Of a stretch of DNA of 64,000 nucleotides, positions 17,079-26,198 are shown piece by piece. This stretch comes from Simiduia aestuariiviva. GTDB taxonomy: Bacteria; Pseudomonadota; Gammaproteobacteria; Pseudomonadales; Cellvibrionaceae. Every line of letters starts with the position of its first letter. Within the stretch, counting starts at the first letter, position 1. The stretch is from positions 248,001 through 312,000 of the forward strand of contig NZ_JACHXZ010000003.1 of the NCBI RefSeq assembly GCF_014192475.1, in the 5' to 3' direction. The translations under genes were made by a program, and so were the position numbers. Under the pieces are notes generated by a model. The model was not told the origin of the DNA, ran no database searches, and saw nothing but the letters and a program-made list of their open reading frames with translations.

Positions 17079-17100
17079 AGTAGTCTCCCGTGCAACCGAT

Positions 17101-17589
17101 TTAGTGCTTGGTGATTTTATCCAGATAACCCATGGCAAATGCCGAGGCCACAAAGGTCATGTGAATCAGCACGTACCACATCAGTTGCATGTCGTCGTAG
17201 TTTTTCACACCCATGAATACTTTGAGCAGGTGAATCGACGAAATCGCCACGATGCTGGCGGCAATTTTGGCTTTGAGCGAGGACGAATCCATTTTGCCCA
17301 GCCAATTTAATTTTTCTTCGTCTTCGGCAATGTCTAGTTGCGATACAAAATTTTCGTAGCCGCTCATCATCACCATCACCAGCAGGCCGCCCACCATGGC
17401 CAAGTCGATGAGGCTTAGCACCATTAACACCATGTTGGCTTCGGCGATAGTGGGTATCTCTACGATGAGATGAAACAACTCCCGAAAAAACATGATACCC
17501 AGCGCCAGCACCGCCAAACTCAAGCCTAGGTAAATGGGCGCCAACAACCAGCGCGAGCGGTACATCAATGTCTCAATAAAACGTTCCAC
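17101..17589 (-). CDS. YqhA/UPF0114 family inner-membrane protein
   Basis: A 162-residue protein with three to four transmembrane helices. '[19 protein letters not shown]' at residues 12-30 and '[22 protein letters not shown]' are characteristic of the UPF0114/TIGR00645 family, whose biochemical role is unknown. It lies 8 bp downstream of the quinone oxidoreductase gene and 22 bp upstream of the CoA-transferase start, so all three are probably co-transcribed. Confidence 0.88.
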   Translation of the reverse strand: MERFIETLMYRSRWLLAPIYLGLSLAVLALGIMFFRELFHLIVEIPTIAEANMVLMVLSLIDLAMVGGLLVMVMMSGYENFVSQLDIAEDEEKLNWLGKMDSSSLKAKIAASIVAISSIHLLKVFMGVKNYDDMQLMWYVLIHMTFVASAFAMGYLDKITKH

Positions 17590-17597
17590 TTAAAACC

Positions 17598-18581
17598 TCA
17601 TTCATCAAACGTTAAAACAATTTTGCCGATGTGTGCACTCGACTCCATGAGCCGGTGCGCGGCCTCCACCTCCGCGAGGGGGAATTCAGCGGCGATCACG
17701 GGCGCTATGTTACCTGACTCGATCAGCGGCCACACCTGTTCGCGCAAACCTTGAGCGAGCGCGGCTTTCGCCTGATCGGATTGCGCGCGCAGCGTCGAGC
17801 CGGTAAGGGTTAAGCGCTTGAGCATGACCGGCAGTAAATTCAATTGCACCTCTGGCCCCTGCAAAAATGCGATGCTCACCAAGCGCCCCTCCATAGCCGC
17901 CAAGTCGATATTTTTGGCCACGTAATCGCCGCCCACCATATCTAAAATCACATCCACACCGCGCTGTTCTGTGGCGTGTTTGAGTTCAGCCACAAAATCT
18001 GCGGTGCGGTAGTTGATGGCCTTTTGCGCGCCCAGCGCGACGCAGGCGTCACATTTTTCATCGCTGCCGGCGGTGGCATACACAGTGGCTCCCAAGGCGC
18101 GCGCCAATTGAATGGCCGTGGTGCCAATGCCGCTGCTGCCACCGTGCACCAACAAGCTTTCACCGGCCTGCAAGCGCCCGCGCACAAACACATTGCCCCA
18201 CACAGTAAACAGGGTTTCCGGCAGCGCGGCGGCCTGCACAAAGGAAAGGTTTGCAGGTTTGGGCAAACACTGCCCGGCCGGTACGCACACGGTGTCGGCG
18301 TAGCCACCACCATTGCACAGGGCGCACACCTGATCGCCCACCGCCCACTCGGTTACGCCCTCACCGAGGGCTGTGATCACGCCCGCCACTTCCAATCCCA
18401 AAATGGTGGAGTGGCCCTTGGGCGCAGGGTAGCGACCCAGCCGCTGCACCACGTCCGGTCGATTGACACCGGCGGCGCGCACATCAATTTGCACCTCGCC
18501 GGCAGCGGGATGAGGCGCAGTGCCCAGGGCCAGCGTCATCACGCTGGCGTCGCCATACTGAGGCAGGTCAATGTATTTCAT
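17598..18581 (-). CDS. NAD(P)H quinone oxidoreductase, PIG3/QOR-like zinc-free MDR
   Basis: A 327-residue medium-chain reductase. It carries the GroES-like N-terminal part with 'AAGVNRPDVVQRLGRYP' and the Rossmann motif 'LLVHGGSSGIGTTAIQLARALGATVYATAGS', and lacks the zinc-ligand cysteine set of alcohol dehydrogenases. The family (PIG3/QorA) reduces quinones using NADPH. Upstream, a divergent gene starts at 18743, so the 160-bp gap holds both promoters. Confidence 0.9.
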   Translation of the reverse strand: MKYIDLPQYGDASVMTLALGTAPHPAAGEVQIDVRAAGVNRPDVVQRLGRYPAPKGHSTILGLEVAGVITALGEGVTEWAVGDQVCALCNGGGYADTVCVPAGQCLPKPANLSFVQAAALPETLFTVWGNVFVRGRLQAGESLLVHGGSSGIGTTAIQLARALGATVYATAGSDEKCDACVALGAQKAINYRTADFVAELKHATEQRGVDVILDMVGGDYVAKNIDLAAMEGRLVSIAFLQGPEVQLNLLPVMLKRLTLTGSTLRAQSDQAKAALAQGLREQVWPLIESGNIAPVIAAEFPLAEVEAAHRLMESSAHIGKIVLTFDE

Positions 18582-18742
18582 CGCGAATCACCTGTTGAGG
18601 GGTTGCCAATTGAAAGCTGCAGTATGGCATAGGATTGCGCCCAGCTTACACGCTCACCCCTTGCGCAGTCGGACACGACTTGCCAAACGCCCCCCGCAGC
18701 GCCGAAAATTGCGGCCATTGCTATTTCTTGATGGGAAACACC

Positions 18743-19393
18743 ATGAGTGAACAACACCCGCAGGAGGTGAACCCAGCCTGCCGCGCCGACAACGGCTGTG
18801 CATCGGCGTCGACACAGGCTGCAACCGCGCGCGCAGTGACGCTGTCTTTCTGGCAGAAAGCGGCTTGCGGGCTCTTGATTGTGGGTTTGGCGGTGATGGG
18901 TTACGCCCTGAGGCAAAACTGGCAACGCGCACAGCTGACTGAGGCGCTCACCACCGAGCTAGTGGCACTGCACCTTGCGCAGCAGCCGCTGGAATTTACC
19001 GCCAACAGTCTCGATGAACTGGACCCACAGTTCGCCCAATTGGACTTCACCTTGGTGGACAGCATTCAGCTGCCCGCCCTGAACGATCAACTGCTGGGCG
19101 GTCGCTACAGCGACGTCCTAGGTCACACCGCCGCGCAGTTGCGACTGGCCCAAGGGAACCAATGGCGCACGCTGTTCCAGCTGCCCTTTCACAAAGGCGG
19201 CTTTGCGATTCTTGGCAATATCCATGTGGATGAGCGGCCGCTGTTGCGCTTTGCGCGCGGCTTACAGGTAACTGTGTGGGAAGAAAACGGCGTGTTGTTG
19301 GCGCTGGTACAGGTGCCGGACACCGAGGCCGGCACCCTTGAGATCAGCAAGCCCCAGCTGCCCGCGCCGCCAACCTCGGCCAAGGACCAGTAA
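18743..19393 (+). CDS. Single-pass membrane protein of unknown function
   Basis: A 216-residue protein that I do not recognise. A cytosolic N-terminus of about 45 residues with spaced cysteines is followed by one transmembrane helix ('ACGLLIVGLAVMGYAL') and a periplasmic domain of about 150 residues rich in Leu and Gln. The ATG at 18743 is preceded by GGGAAACACC; an earlier in-frame ATG at 18635 would add an implausible, Cys-rich extension. It converges with pdxH, with only 4 bp between the stops. An assembly or sensor role is possible but unsupported. Confidence 0.6.
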   Translation: MSEQHPQEVNPACRADNGCASASTQAATARAVTLSFWQKAACGLLIVGLAVMGYALRQNWQRAQLTEALTTELVALHLAQQPLEFTANSLDELDPQFAQLDFTLVDSIQLPALNDQLLGGRYSDVLGHTAAQLRLAQGNQWRTLFQLPFHKGGFAILGNIHVDERPLLRFARGLQVTVWEENGVLLALVQVPDTEAGTLEISKPQLPAPPTSAKDQ

Positions 19394-19397
19394 CCGC

Positions 19398-20036
19398 CTA
19401 GGGCGCGAGCCGCGTGCGCGCCCAACCGCTGTCGGTGCGCGTGTATTGAAAGCGATCGTGCAGCCGGTTGGCGCCGCCCTGCCAAAATTCAATTTCCGTG
19501 GGCACCACGCGAAAGCCACCCCAGAAGTCTGGTGCGGGCATTTCGCCATTGGCGAATTTTTCTTTCATGCGCGCCACCTGTTGCATCAGCAGTTGCCGCG
19601 TAGATACCGGGTGGCTTTGGTGCGAAGCCCAAGCGGCCAACTGACTCTCTTTGGGGCGCGATAAAAAATACTTGGCCGATTCCGCGGCGCTAATTTTTTC
19701 TGCCACGCCGCACACTTTCACCTGCCGCTCGATGTCATGCCATGGAAAGTGCAGGCTCACCTTGGGGTTCACGGCCAACTCCTGCGCTTTACGCGAACCG
19801 TAGTTGGTGTAAAACACAAACCCGTGGTCCACCTTTTTTAATAGCACGATGCGCTGTGAGGGCTGGCCGCTGGCATCTACCGTGGCCACGGTCATGGCGG
19901 TGGGGTCTTTTAACTGCAAGTCGATGGCCTGTTGCAGCCAGCGTTCAAATTGGGCGATGGGGTCGTCGTCCAAATCTGCGTGATCTAGACCACCCATCAA
20001 ATAATCGCGCCGCAAATCTTCCAAATTCAAACTCAT
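19398..20036 (-). CDS. pdxH: Pyridoxamine 5'-phosphate oxidase
   Basis: A 212-residue FMN enzyme that makes pyridoxal 5'-phosphate from pyridoxine or pyridoxamine phosphate. Start ATG at 20036 gives the family-typical '[17 protein letters not shown]'. FMN/substrate motifs visible include '[26 protein letters not shown]', '[15 protein letters not shown]' and the C-terminal '[10 protein letters not shown]', 'GWARTRLAP'. The longer upstream frame has no family similarity. It is divergent from mobA. Confidence 0.95.
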   Translation of the reverse strand: MSLNLEDLRRDYLMGGLDHADLDDDPIAQFERWLQQAIDLQLKDPTAMTVATVDASGQPSQRIVLLKKVDHGFVFYTNYGSRKAQELAVNPKVSLHFPWHDIERQVKVCGVAEKISAAESAKYFLSRPKESQLAAWASHQSHPVSTRQLLMQQVARMKEKFANGEMPAPDFWGGFRVVPTEIEFWQGGANRLHDRFQYTRTDSGWARTRLAP

Positions 20037-20102
20037 GGGGCAACTCTGCGTAAGACATTTCGGGCTATTATACGGCCATCTCTCGGCAACAGACGACTGA
20101 CC

Positions 20103-20717
20103 ATGAACATCCCCAAGGAAAATATTGCCGGCCTGATCATTGCCGGCGGCACCGGCCAGCGCATGGGCGGCGTCGACAAATGTTTGCTGACGTTGCAGGG
20201 CAAGCCACTCTTGCATTACTGCCACCAACGGCTCGCGAGCCAAGTGGACACACTGGCGCTCAATGCCAACGGTTCACTAAACCGATTTAGCCACGCGCTG
20301 GCAGATTTGCCGCTCATGCCGATGCTGCCCGACAGCCCGCCGAGTGCCGGCCCATTAAGTGGCATCATCGCCGGCTTGACCTGGCTGCAAAGCCTGCCTC
20401 ACTGCTGGCTCTTGACCGCGCCCGCCGATTCACCCTTTTTTCCAGACGATCTGGCAGCGCGCTTGAGTGCGGGCCTGGGCATGAAATCGACGCTGGCGGT
20501 GGCCTCTGAACAGGGGCAAATGCACCCACTGTTTGGCCTGTGGCACAAAAGCCTACTGCCCGCACTGCAAGAGGCCTACCGCGACGATCAACACAAGCTG
20601 CAACACTTGGTGCGCGAATTAGGTGGCATACAGGTGGATATTGCCGATGCTGGCCATGGATTTTTTAACATCAACACGGCCGAAGATTTAGCGCGCGCCA
20701 AGGCGCTGATGCACTAA
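20103..20717 (+). CDS. mobA: Molybdenum cofactor guanylyltransferase
   Basis: A 204-residue GTP-dependent enzyme that converts Mo-molybdopterin to the guanine dinucleotide form used by DMSO-reductase-type enzymes. The nucleotide-binding signature '[19 protein letters not shown]' is intact near the N-terminus, and '[14 protein letters not shown]' supplies the metal-binding Asp. mobB, moaB and moeA lie 29 kb away, so the pathway genes are split into two loci. Confidence 0.93.
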   Translation: MNIPKENIAGLIIAGGTGQRMGGVDKCLLTLQGKPLLHYCHQRLASQVDTLALNANGSLNRFSHALADLPLMPMLPDSPPSAGPLSGIIAGLTWLQSLPHCWLLTAPADSPFFPDDLAARLSAGLGMKSTLAVASEQGQMHPLFGLWHKSLLPALQEAYRDDQHKLQHLVRELGGIQVDIADAGHGFFNINTAEDLARAKALMH

Positions 20718-20750
20718 CACCAACGCAAAGATGGCTGCCTACAGTGCTAG

Positions 20751-21716
20751 CTACAGCAAAATCAGGTAGTGATAAAAGCCAATACCTAACAACACGTTGA
20801 GCGGAAAGGTCAGCCCCAGAGACGCCAACATCGCAAGCCCAATATCGGCCTTGGGTATAGCCCCTTTAATGGCCACGGGTGCAGCAATATAAGACGCACT
20901 GGCGGTCAGTGACGCGAGAATCACCTGAGTGCCCTCGCTCATACCCAAAAATTTACCGGCGGCAATGCCCACCAGCGCCAGCAGCGGCGGCGCGATCAAG
21001 GCAAAGCTCAACAAGCGCCAATGCACCCAGGGAAAAGGCCGCAAGGTGGCTGCCGCCATCAAGCCCATCTCCAATAGAAACAGGGCCAACACCGCCTTAA
21101 AGGCGCCCGTGTACAGATCGGTTACCGCCGCGCCTTGAATGGGCCCGTACATGACCCCGATGATGACGCCACCGAGCAGCAGAATGACACCCTGATTCGT
21201 GAACGCCTCGTGCCACAATTTACCCATGGTGGGCTGCACTGTGCCGTCAGTCTGAAAACGACGGTACAGCAGCAAACCTACCACAATGGCAGGCAGCTCC
21301 ATGGCCACCAGATAGAGCGTCACTTCCGGCGACACCACGAGTGCGTGCGTTTCCACATAGGCCAGCGCCACGGCAAAGGTGCCCGCACTGACCGAGCCAT
21401 AGTGCGCCGCAATGCTGGCGCTGTCGGCCAAATTTAACCCCACAAGCTTGCGCAGCAGCGGGAACAACACCAGGGGAATAACCGCGCCCAAGGCCATCAC
21501 CGTTAATAGCTCGGGCACCAATTGCCAATGGAGATTGCCGTACAGCGCCATGCCGCCCTTGAGGCCGATGGTGAGCATAAGTAACAAACTCAGGGTTTCG
21601 TAGGCGGCTTTCGGCACAGTGAGATCGGAACGCACCAAACCGGCAATCATGCCCAACAGAAAAAACATCACGACGATATCTGGCAAGGTATTCACTCCCA
21701 AGGTTGATGGGGGCAT
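20751..21716 (-). CDS. SbtA-family sodium-dependent bicarbonate transporter-like permease
   Basis: A 321-residue membrane protein with about ten hydrophobic helices. 'LPDIVVMFFLLGMIAGLVRSDLTVPKAAYETLSLLLMLTIGLKGG' and 'HYGSVSAGTFAVALAYVE' match the SbtA/DUF897 family. In cyanobacteria this family takes up bicarbonate with sodium; in heterotrophs the substrate is untested. No SbtB-like PII gene is adjacent. Confidence 0.88.
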   Translation of the reverse strand: MPPSTLGVNTLPDIVVMFFLLGMIAGLVRSDLTVPKAAYETLSLLLMLTIGLKGGMALYGNLHWQLVPELLTVMALGAVIPLVLFPLLRKLVGLNLADSASIAAHYGSVSAGTFAVALAYVETHALVVSPEVTLYLVAMELPAIVVGLLLYRRFQTDGTVQPTMGKLWHEAFTNQGVILLLGGVIIGVMYGPIQGAAVTDLYTGAFKAVLALFLLEMGLMAAATLRPFPWVHWRLLSFALIAPPLLALVGIAAGKFLGMSEGTQVILASLTASASYIAAPVAIKGAIPKADIGLAMLASLGLTFPLNVLLGIGFYHYLILL

Positions 21717-21776
21717 TGTAGCGACAACGCAAAAAAATCACAGGGCCAGGTGCACTTTGACGCCCCAAGACCTGCG

Positions 21777-22595
21777 ATGCACAATATCGCCACCCTCTTC
21801 GCAGCCGCGCGCCTGTCTATGCCGTTTTTTATGTTCACAATTCCCCTCAAAGCACTGGCGCTGATGCTCACACTGGGGCTTGCGCTCGCCCAGAACACCG
21901 CCAGTGCCGATGAAACTTGGCCACAAGACCATCGGGTGGCCATTAGCCTGAACTACGACGACGCTTTAAATAGCCAGTTAGACAATGCGCTGCCAGCGCT
22001 CAATCGCTTCAACCACAAGGCCAGCTTTTACCTCACACTATCGTCACCCGTAGTTGCGCAGCGCATCGCCGAATGGCGCGCACTGGCGGCTGAGGGTCAC
22101 GAGCTGGGCAACCACACGCTATTTCACCACTGCCGCGCATCCCTTGCCGAGCGCGACTGGGTGGCGCCTCATCAAGATTTAGATCAGCGCAGCCCGGAAC
22201 AACTACGTGACGAAATCATCACCGCCAACCATTTTCTGACGGCCATAGACGGGCGCCGCCAGCGCACCTTTACACCACCCTGTGGCGACACACAGGCGGG
22301 TGGCAAAGATTTTTTGCCATTGATTCGCCCGCACCTGCTCGCCATTAAAGGGCAGGAACCGAAATACCTAAATGCCGTCTGGTTATCACCCACGAATGTG
22401 GATGGCGCGGCGTTGATAACGCTAGTGCAACAGCACGCGCAAGGGAGTTTGTTGATAAATCTGACATTCCACGGCGTGGGCGGCGACTATCTATCAATAT
22501 CGTCGGAAGCTCACGAACAACTGCTGCGTTACCTGGCAGCGCATCCCGATAAATTCTATGTTGCCACCTACCAAGAGCTTGCCCGAGGTTTTTAA
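21777..22595 (+). CDS. Secreted polysaccharide deacetylase (NodB-like)
   Basis: A NodB-fold carbohydrate esterase of about 270 residues that removes acetyl groups from a polysaccharide. The metal site is visible: the Asp pair in 'ISLNYDDALNSQLD' and H-x3-H in 'ELGNHTLFHH'. A hydrophobic signal 'IPLKALALMLTLGLALAQNTASA' precedes the catalytic domain. The start is uncertain: ATG at 21777, 21819 or 21831 are all in frame, and the last gives the best signal peptide. It is divergent from the SbtA-like gene. Substrate (chitin, peptidoglycan or exopolysaccharide) cannot be told. Confidence 0.83.
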   Translation: MHNIATLFAAARLSMPFFMFTIPLKALALMLTLGLALAQNTASADETWPQDHRVAISLNYDDALNSQLDNALPALNRFNHKASFYLTLSSPVVAQRIAEWRALAAEGHELGNHTLFHHCRASLAERDWVAPHQDLDQRSPEQLRDEIITANHFLTAIDGRRQRTFTPPCGDTQAGGKDFLPLIRPHLLAIKGQEPKYLNAVWLSPTNVDGAALITLVQQHAQGSLLINLTFHGVGGDYLSISSEAHEQLLRYLAAHPDKFYVATYQELARGF

Positions 22596-23010
22596 CTCGC
22601 CACTTACAGCTCACTCGTATAGGTCAAGGTGCTAATGCACATCAAGTCACTAAACGATTGTGGCGGCAACAACTAATGTCTGTGCGCCAGCGTACAGTCA
22701 CTTTTTCTGCTATCGACATTCCCACGGCCTCTGTACCTATCCAGCTATTTACTTATCTACCTATTTATTAGCTACCTATGGGTGCAATGATAGCTATGTG
22801 AGATAGCGTACCGACCCCAAACGCCCGCTTCTTTAAGGTTGCCATTCGTGAATGCTCCGTTGAATTGCAATGACGCGCAAAGGTGCGAAATCTGGCGCCA
22901 ACAGCAAGCTCACGAATCACTCGCCACTTCACTTTGATTTGGCGACCATTGCTTAGCGCATTAGCACTCCCAACGTTTAAACAGTGCGCCGACATGACTG
23001 GAGTAATACC
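22596..23010. other. 415-bp intergenic region before the BON gene
   Basis: A CTA/TTA-rich run near 22738-22785 is followed by unremarkable sequence. No ORF or RNA gene is supported. The last 100 bp should contain the promoter of the BON gene. Confidence 0.5.
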
Positions 23011-23853
23011 ATGAAAAATTTTATCGGCAAGGCTCTTCCCTTTGCGTTGCTCTTATCAGCTATTGCGGTAACTGGCAGCGCGCTGGCAAAAGATTCTGTG
23101 TCACAGGATATTTTAGAAGCGCGACAGGAAACGCAAATCTGGACCACCTATGCCCTAAGCCCCTACCTGCGATCCAATGACATTCAGGTATCCGTTGACA
23201 ACGGTACGGCGACACTCACCGGCGGCGTTGCCGAAGACATCGATAAAGATCTAGCCAAGCAAATTGCGCTGGGTGTTGAAGGCATTAAATCCGTCGACAA
23301 CAAAATTACCGTCAATGCCGAACAAAAACCTAAGAGTGACGCTCAGCTCGACCAAAGCTATGGACAATACATTGATGATGCATCAATCACTGCGGCGGTC
23401 AAATCAAAATTATTGTGGAGTAAAAATTCTGACGGCCTTGCCACCAATGTCATCACGAAATTTGGCAAGGTAACGCTCACTGGGCATTCCGATTCTGCTA
23501 CAGCCAAGGAACTTGCCGGGCGTTTGGCAAAAAATACCCGGGGCGTAAAATCGGTCAACAATCAACTTATTGTTAAAGAACAAAGAACCACGCCAATGCT
23601 CGAAAGCGGTAAAGCGATCGCTGCCAAATCAGGCACCACCGTATCGGATAGCTGGATAACGACCAAGGTAAAATCAACCTACATCTACTCTAGTAACGTC
23701 GACAGTTCGGACATTTCAGTCACCACCAAGGAAGGGCTCGTCACACTCACAGGCAAAGTGAGCAGTGGCGCGGAGCGGGAACTCGCCATCGAACTGGCAC
23801 AAAATATTCGCGGCGTTAAACGCGTCCAAACGGAAGAATTAACCTTTAAATAG
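23011..23853 (+). CDS. Periplasmic protein with three BON domains
   Basis: A 280-residue exported protein. A signal peptide ends 'TGSALAK', then three BON domains of about 65 residues follow (roughly 40-105, 120-190, 215-280). Each has the repeated motif 'V..G.VTLTG.V....A....A......GVK.V.N'. BON domains bind phospholipid or envelope surfaces (OsmY, DolP). The ATG at 23011 has a GGAG site and gives a clean signal peptide; the GTG-like upstream frame at 22984 does not. A terminator follows. Osmotic or envelope stress is the usual context. Confidence 0.9.
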   Translation: MKNFIGKALPFALLLSAIAVTGSALAKDSVSQDILEARQETQIWTTYALSPYLRSNDIQVSVDNGTATLTGGVAEDIDKDLAKQIALGVEGIKSVDNKITVNAEQKPKSDAQLDQSYGQYIDDASITAAVKSKLLWSKNSDGLATNVITKFGKVTLTGHSDSATAKELAGRLAKNTRGVKSVNNQLIVKEQRTTPMLESGKAIAAKSGTTVSDSWITTKVKSTYIYSSNVDSSDISVTTKEGLVTLTGKVSSGAERELAIELAQNIRGVKRVQTEELTFK

Positions 23854-23872
23854 AGCAGCTAATTGTGCTTGC

Positions 23873-23899
23873 TGGCAGCCTGATCGCTGCCATTTTTTT
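23873..23899 (+). terminator. Rho-independent terminator after the BON gene
   Basis: TGGCAGC-ctgatc-GCTGCCA followed by seven T. Confidence 0.88.
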
Positions 23900-23975
23900 C
23901 CGCGCACACAACCCGAGGCCGCTGTTGCAGCCTTGATGCTGCACTGCATGCACCAACAGTACAGGTGTAGATGAC

Positions 23976-24665
23976 ATGAAAGCCGCGATAAATTCTAAAA
24001 GAGGTCGCCTGCTAGACCCATGGCAACTAGTCAGCAATAGCGCCCGCATCCTGGCACCACAATTAGCACGCCTGCTAGAGACATTGCGATCAGCGGCTAT
24101 CCTCTACCACAATCAATATGCCGCGCAACATAGCAGCACACACAGCCCCGCAGCACATCGACCCGCAACTGCACCTTGGATTACATCACCTGACCACAAG
24201 GCCGGAACCGCACCCGCGCTCGAAGCGAAATCAAACATTCCAAACGGCAAGCTATTTGATGCCATTGCTCAATGCTTCGGTAGTTTTGATCAATTCAAAC
24301 AACGGCTAGAACAAGAAAATGCAAAGTCTGACAACGAAAGTTGCGTTTGGCTAGTATCCAACACCGATAATTCCGTGCAGTTGATAACGACACCCCGCCA
24401 TATGGATCCGTCAATCTTTGGTTGCGAGACTCTATTAGCGATTGATATTTGTGAAACATCCTCACCCTCTCAAACCGCTAGTCGACAACTGTTATACATA
24501 CGCGCTTGGTGGCAGGTCGTAAGCTGGGCCAGCATTGAACAAAAATATGAACAAGGCCTTTATCACAACCCAAGCGCCTATCGCACAGCGGCTACCAAAA
24601 GACCGCAGGTCAAACGCTCCCCATCGAGTAGTGTCGAACACATACAGACAACAATGAGGATGTAA
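23976..24665 (+). CDS. Degenerate Fe/Mn superoxide dismutase-like protein
   Basis: A 229-residue protein retaining the C-terminal SOD fold: 'LFDAIAQCFGSFDQFKQRLEQ' (93-113), 'CVWLVSNTDNSVQLITT' (123-139), 'LLAIDICETSS' (153-163) and 'YIRAWWQVVSWASIEQKYE' (174-192). The metal motif D-x-W-E-H is altered to D157-I-C-E-T161, so one ligand histidine is lost, and the N-terminal helix with two ligand histidines is unrecognisable. It is therefore probably not an active dismutase. It lacks a convincing signal peptide. It is 3 bp upstream of the GGDEF gene and likely co-transcribed. A structural or binding role is speculative. Confidence 0.68.
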   Translation: MKAAINSKRGRLLDPWQLVSNSARILAPQLARLLETLRSAAILYHNQYAAQHSSTHSPAAHRPATAPWITSPDHKAGTAPALEAKSNIPNGKLFDAIAQCFGSFDQFKQRLEQENAKSDNESCVWLVSNTDNSVQLITTPRHMDPSIFGCETLLAIDICETSSPSQTASRQLLYIRAWWQVVSWASIEQKYEQGLYHNPSAYRTAATKRPQVKRSPSSSVEHIQTTMRM

Positions 24666-24668
24666 ACC

Positions 24669-25325
24669 ATGGTGTTAAAATTTGAAAAATTCAACGTCAA
24701 CACTACACGGCCCACAATTAATGGATCTACAACTTCGCGCTATAAGGAAGATCTCCTGCGCGATACTATAAAAATACTTACCCACAAAGTGCTGGGCCTA
24801 GAAAGAGAGTTATTGAAAGCCCTCCACTTTGCCAATCACGACCTGCTCACCGGGCTTGCCAATAGGAGCCTACTGAGAGATAGACTACTGCAAGCAATGC
24901 ATCAGGCCAATCGACAACACAAGCAGGTTGGCCTACTGATACTCGATCTAAATGGGTTTAAATCCATTAACGATACCCATGGCCATAACGTTGGCGACGA
25001 GATACTGATCCAGGTCGCAAAGCGCTTATCATCGTGCATTCGTGCAGAGGACTCCGCCTATCGGTACGGCGGCGATGAGTTCGTGATACTACTGCCCGAA
25101 GTAGATGGCACGAGTGGTGCCAACGAATTAAGGAGCAAGCTCAATATTAAATTGACCAGACTGTATAGGATTGGCATGCGCCGAATTTCAGCGTCGGCAA
25201 GCATAGGCATAGCCGTGTACCCGTCCGATGGAAAGGATCAAAAAGAACTGATCAAACACGCGGATGAAAACATGTACTGCGCCAAAACTGACGGGAAAGG
25301 AAAACTACAGAATCTACCACACTAG
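24669..25325 (+). CDS. GGDEF-domain diguanylate cyclase
   Basis: A 218-residue protein with a short helical N-terminus and a C-terminal GGDEF domain. The active-site loop reads 'YRYGGDEFVILLPE', with 'DLLTGLANRSLL' and 'LDLNGFKSINDTHGHNVGD' upstream and 'ASIGIAVYP' downstream, so catalytic residues for making cyclic di-GMP are intact. No I-site RxxD is obvious before the loop. The input domain is a short helical segment with no known sensory fold. It is in an operon with the SOD-like gene. Confidence 0.92.
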   Translation: MVLKFEKFNVNTTRPTINGSTTSRYKEDLLRDTIKILTHKVLGLERELLKALHFANHDLLTGLANRSLLRDRLLQAMHQANRQHKQVGLLILDLNGFKSINDTHGHNVGDEILIQVAKRLSSCIRAEDSAYRYGGDEFVILLPEVDGTSGANELRSKLNIKLTRLYRIGMRRISASASIGIAVYPSDGKDQKELIKHADENMYCAKTDGKGKLQNLPH

Positions 25326-25354
25326 AATGAAACGCCGTTTTAGGAAATTATCAA

Positions 25355-26086
25355 TCATGCCGCCGCCAGGTAACAGTCGCATGACTTTTCAATAAGACCC
25401 TTCCGATTAAGAATGAGCAGCTTACCGCGAGCGTAACTTATGAGTGACTGGGATCTAAAATTGTGTGCAGCAATGCTCACGCCGCTGCGCCTAACACCCA
25501 TCAATTGAGCAATTGCCACATGGGTAAAATGCAACTCCTCACCTGGACACTGATCACTGGCTTCAAGCAACCACCGAGCGAACCTAGCCTCTACACTGTG
25601 ATACTGAACACATACGATTGACTGACCCAATTCATTCATCAATTGAGAAATGTAGTGCTTTATTGATTTATCTAAGCCAAAATTTTCGAGCAACGTTTTC
25701 CTAAAGCGACTGACTGAGATACGCATGGCTTCTCCAGAAACCAAGGCAATGCATTGAAAGCGCGCGTCGCAAACTCCCAATACCACAGCGGCACCTAACA
25801 TACCTTCCCGACCGATCAGTTCAATACTCATAGGCCGATGGTCAGCGTCTGTCGCATTGAAGGAGGACATGCCAGAGAGGGGAAAATACACATATTGATA
25901 GGGAGTATCGGGCTCGTAGATCACAGTGCCTCGCACCAACGTCACTCGAACGCATTGGGTTAGCAGCCGATCTTTTACCTTTCGCGACAGTGCATCGATT
26001 AAATGATTGTTTGCTGGGGGTATTAAATTCTCCATACTGAGCCTATACATAGAAAACTTGAACCCCAAGGAATTCAACATTTTCAT
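25355..26086 (-). CDS. Crp/Fnr-family transcriptional regulator (paralogue 1)
   Basis: A 243-residue regulator: a cyclic-nucleotide-binding-like beta barrel ('VTLVRGTVIYEPDTPYQYVYFPLSG') and a C-terminal Crp-type helix-turn-helix ('VAIAQLMGVRRSGVSIAAHNFRSQSLISY'). The four-cysteine FNR cluster is absent from the N-terminus. A start at 26050-ish (MENLIPP) is an alternative to the longer frame. A paralogue lies 112 bp upstream on the same strand. They flank the stress island and may control it. Confidence 0.85.
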   Translation of the reverse strand: MKMLNSLGFKFSMYRLSMENLIPPANNHLIDALSRKVKDRLLTQCVRVTLVRGTVIYEPDTPYQYVYFPLSGMSSFNATDADHRPMSIELIGREGMLGAAVVLGVCDARFQCIALVSGEAMRISVSRFRKTLLENFGLDKSIKHYISQLMNELGQSIVCVQYHSVEARFARWLLEASDQCPGEELHFTHVAIAQLMGVRRSGVSIAAHNFRSQSLISYARGKLLILNRKGLIEKSCDCYLAAA

Positions 26087-26198
26087 ACAAGGAATGTAGA
26101 TTCAGTATGCGTTACCGATACAAGGGCATCTGTACGATGGCACACCTCTCCCAGCCATCGTTTTACTGGCGCCGTTTTACTGGCCCCATTTTGCTGAT

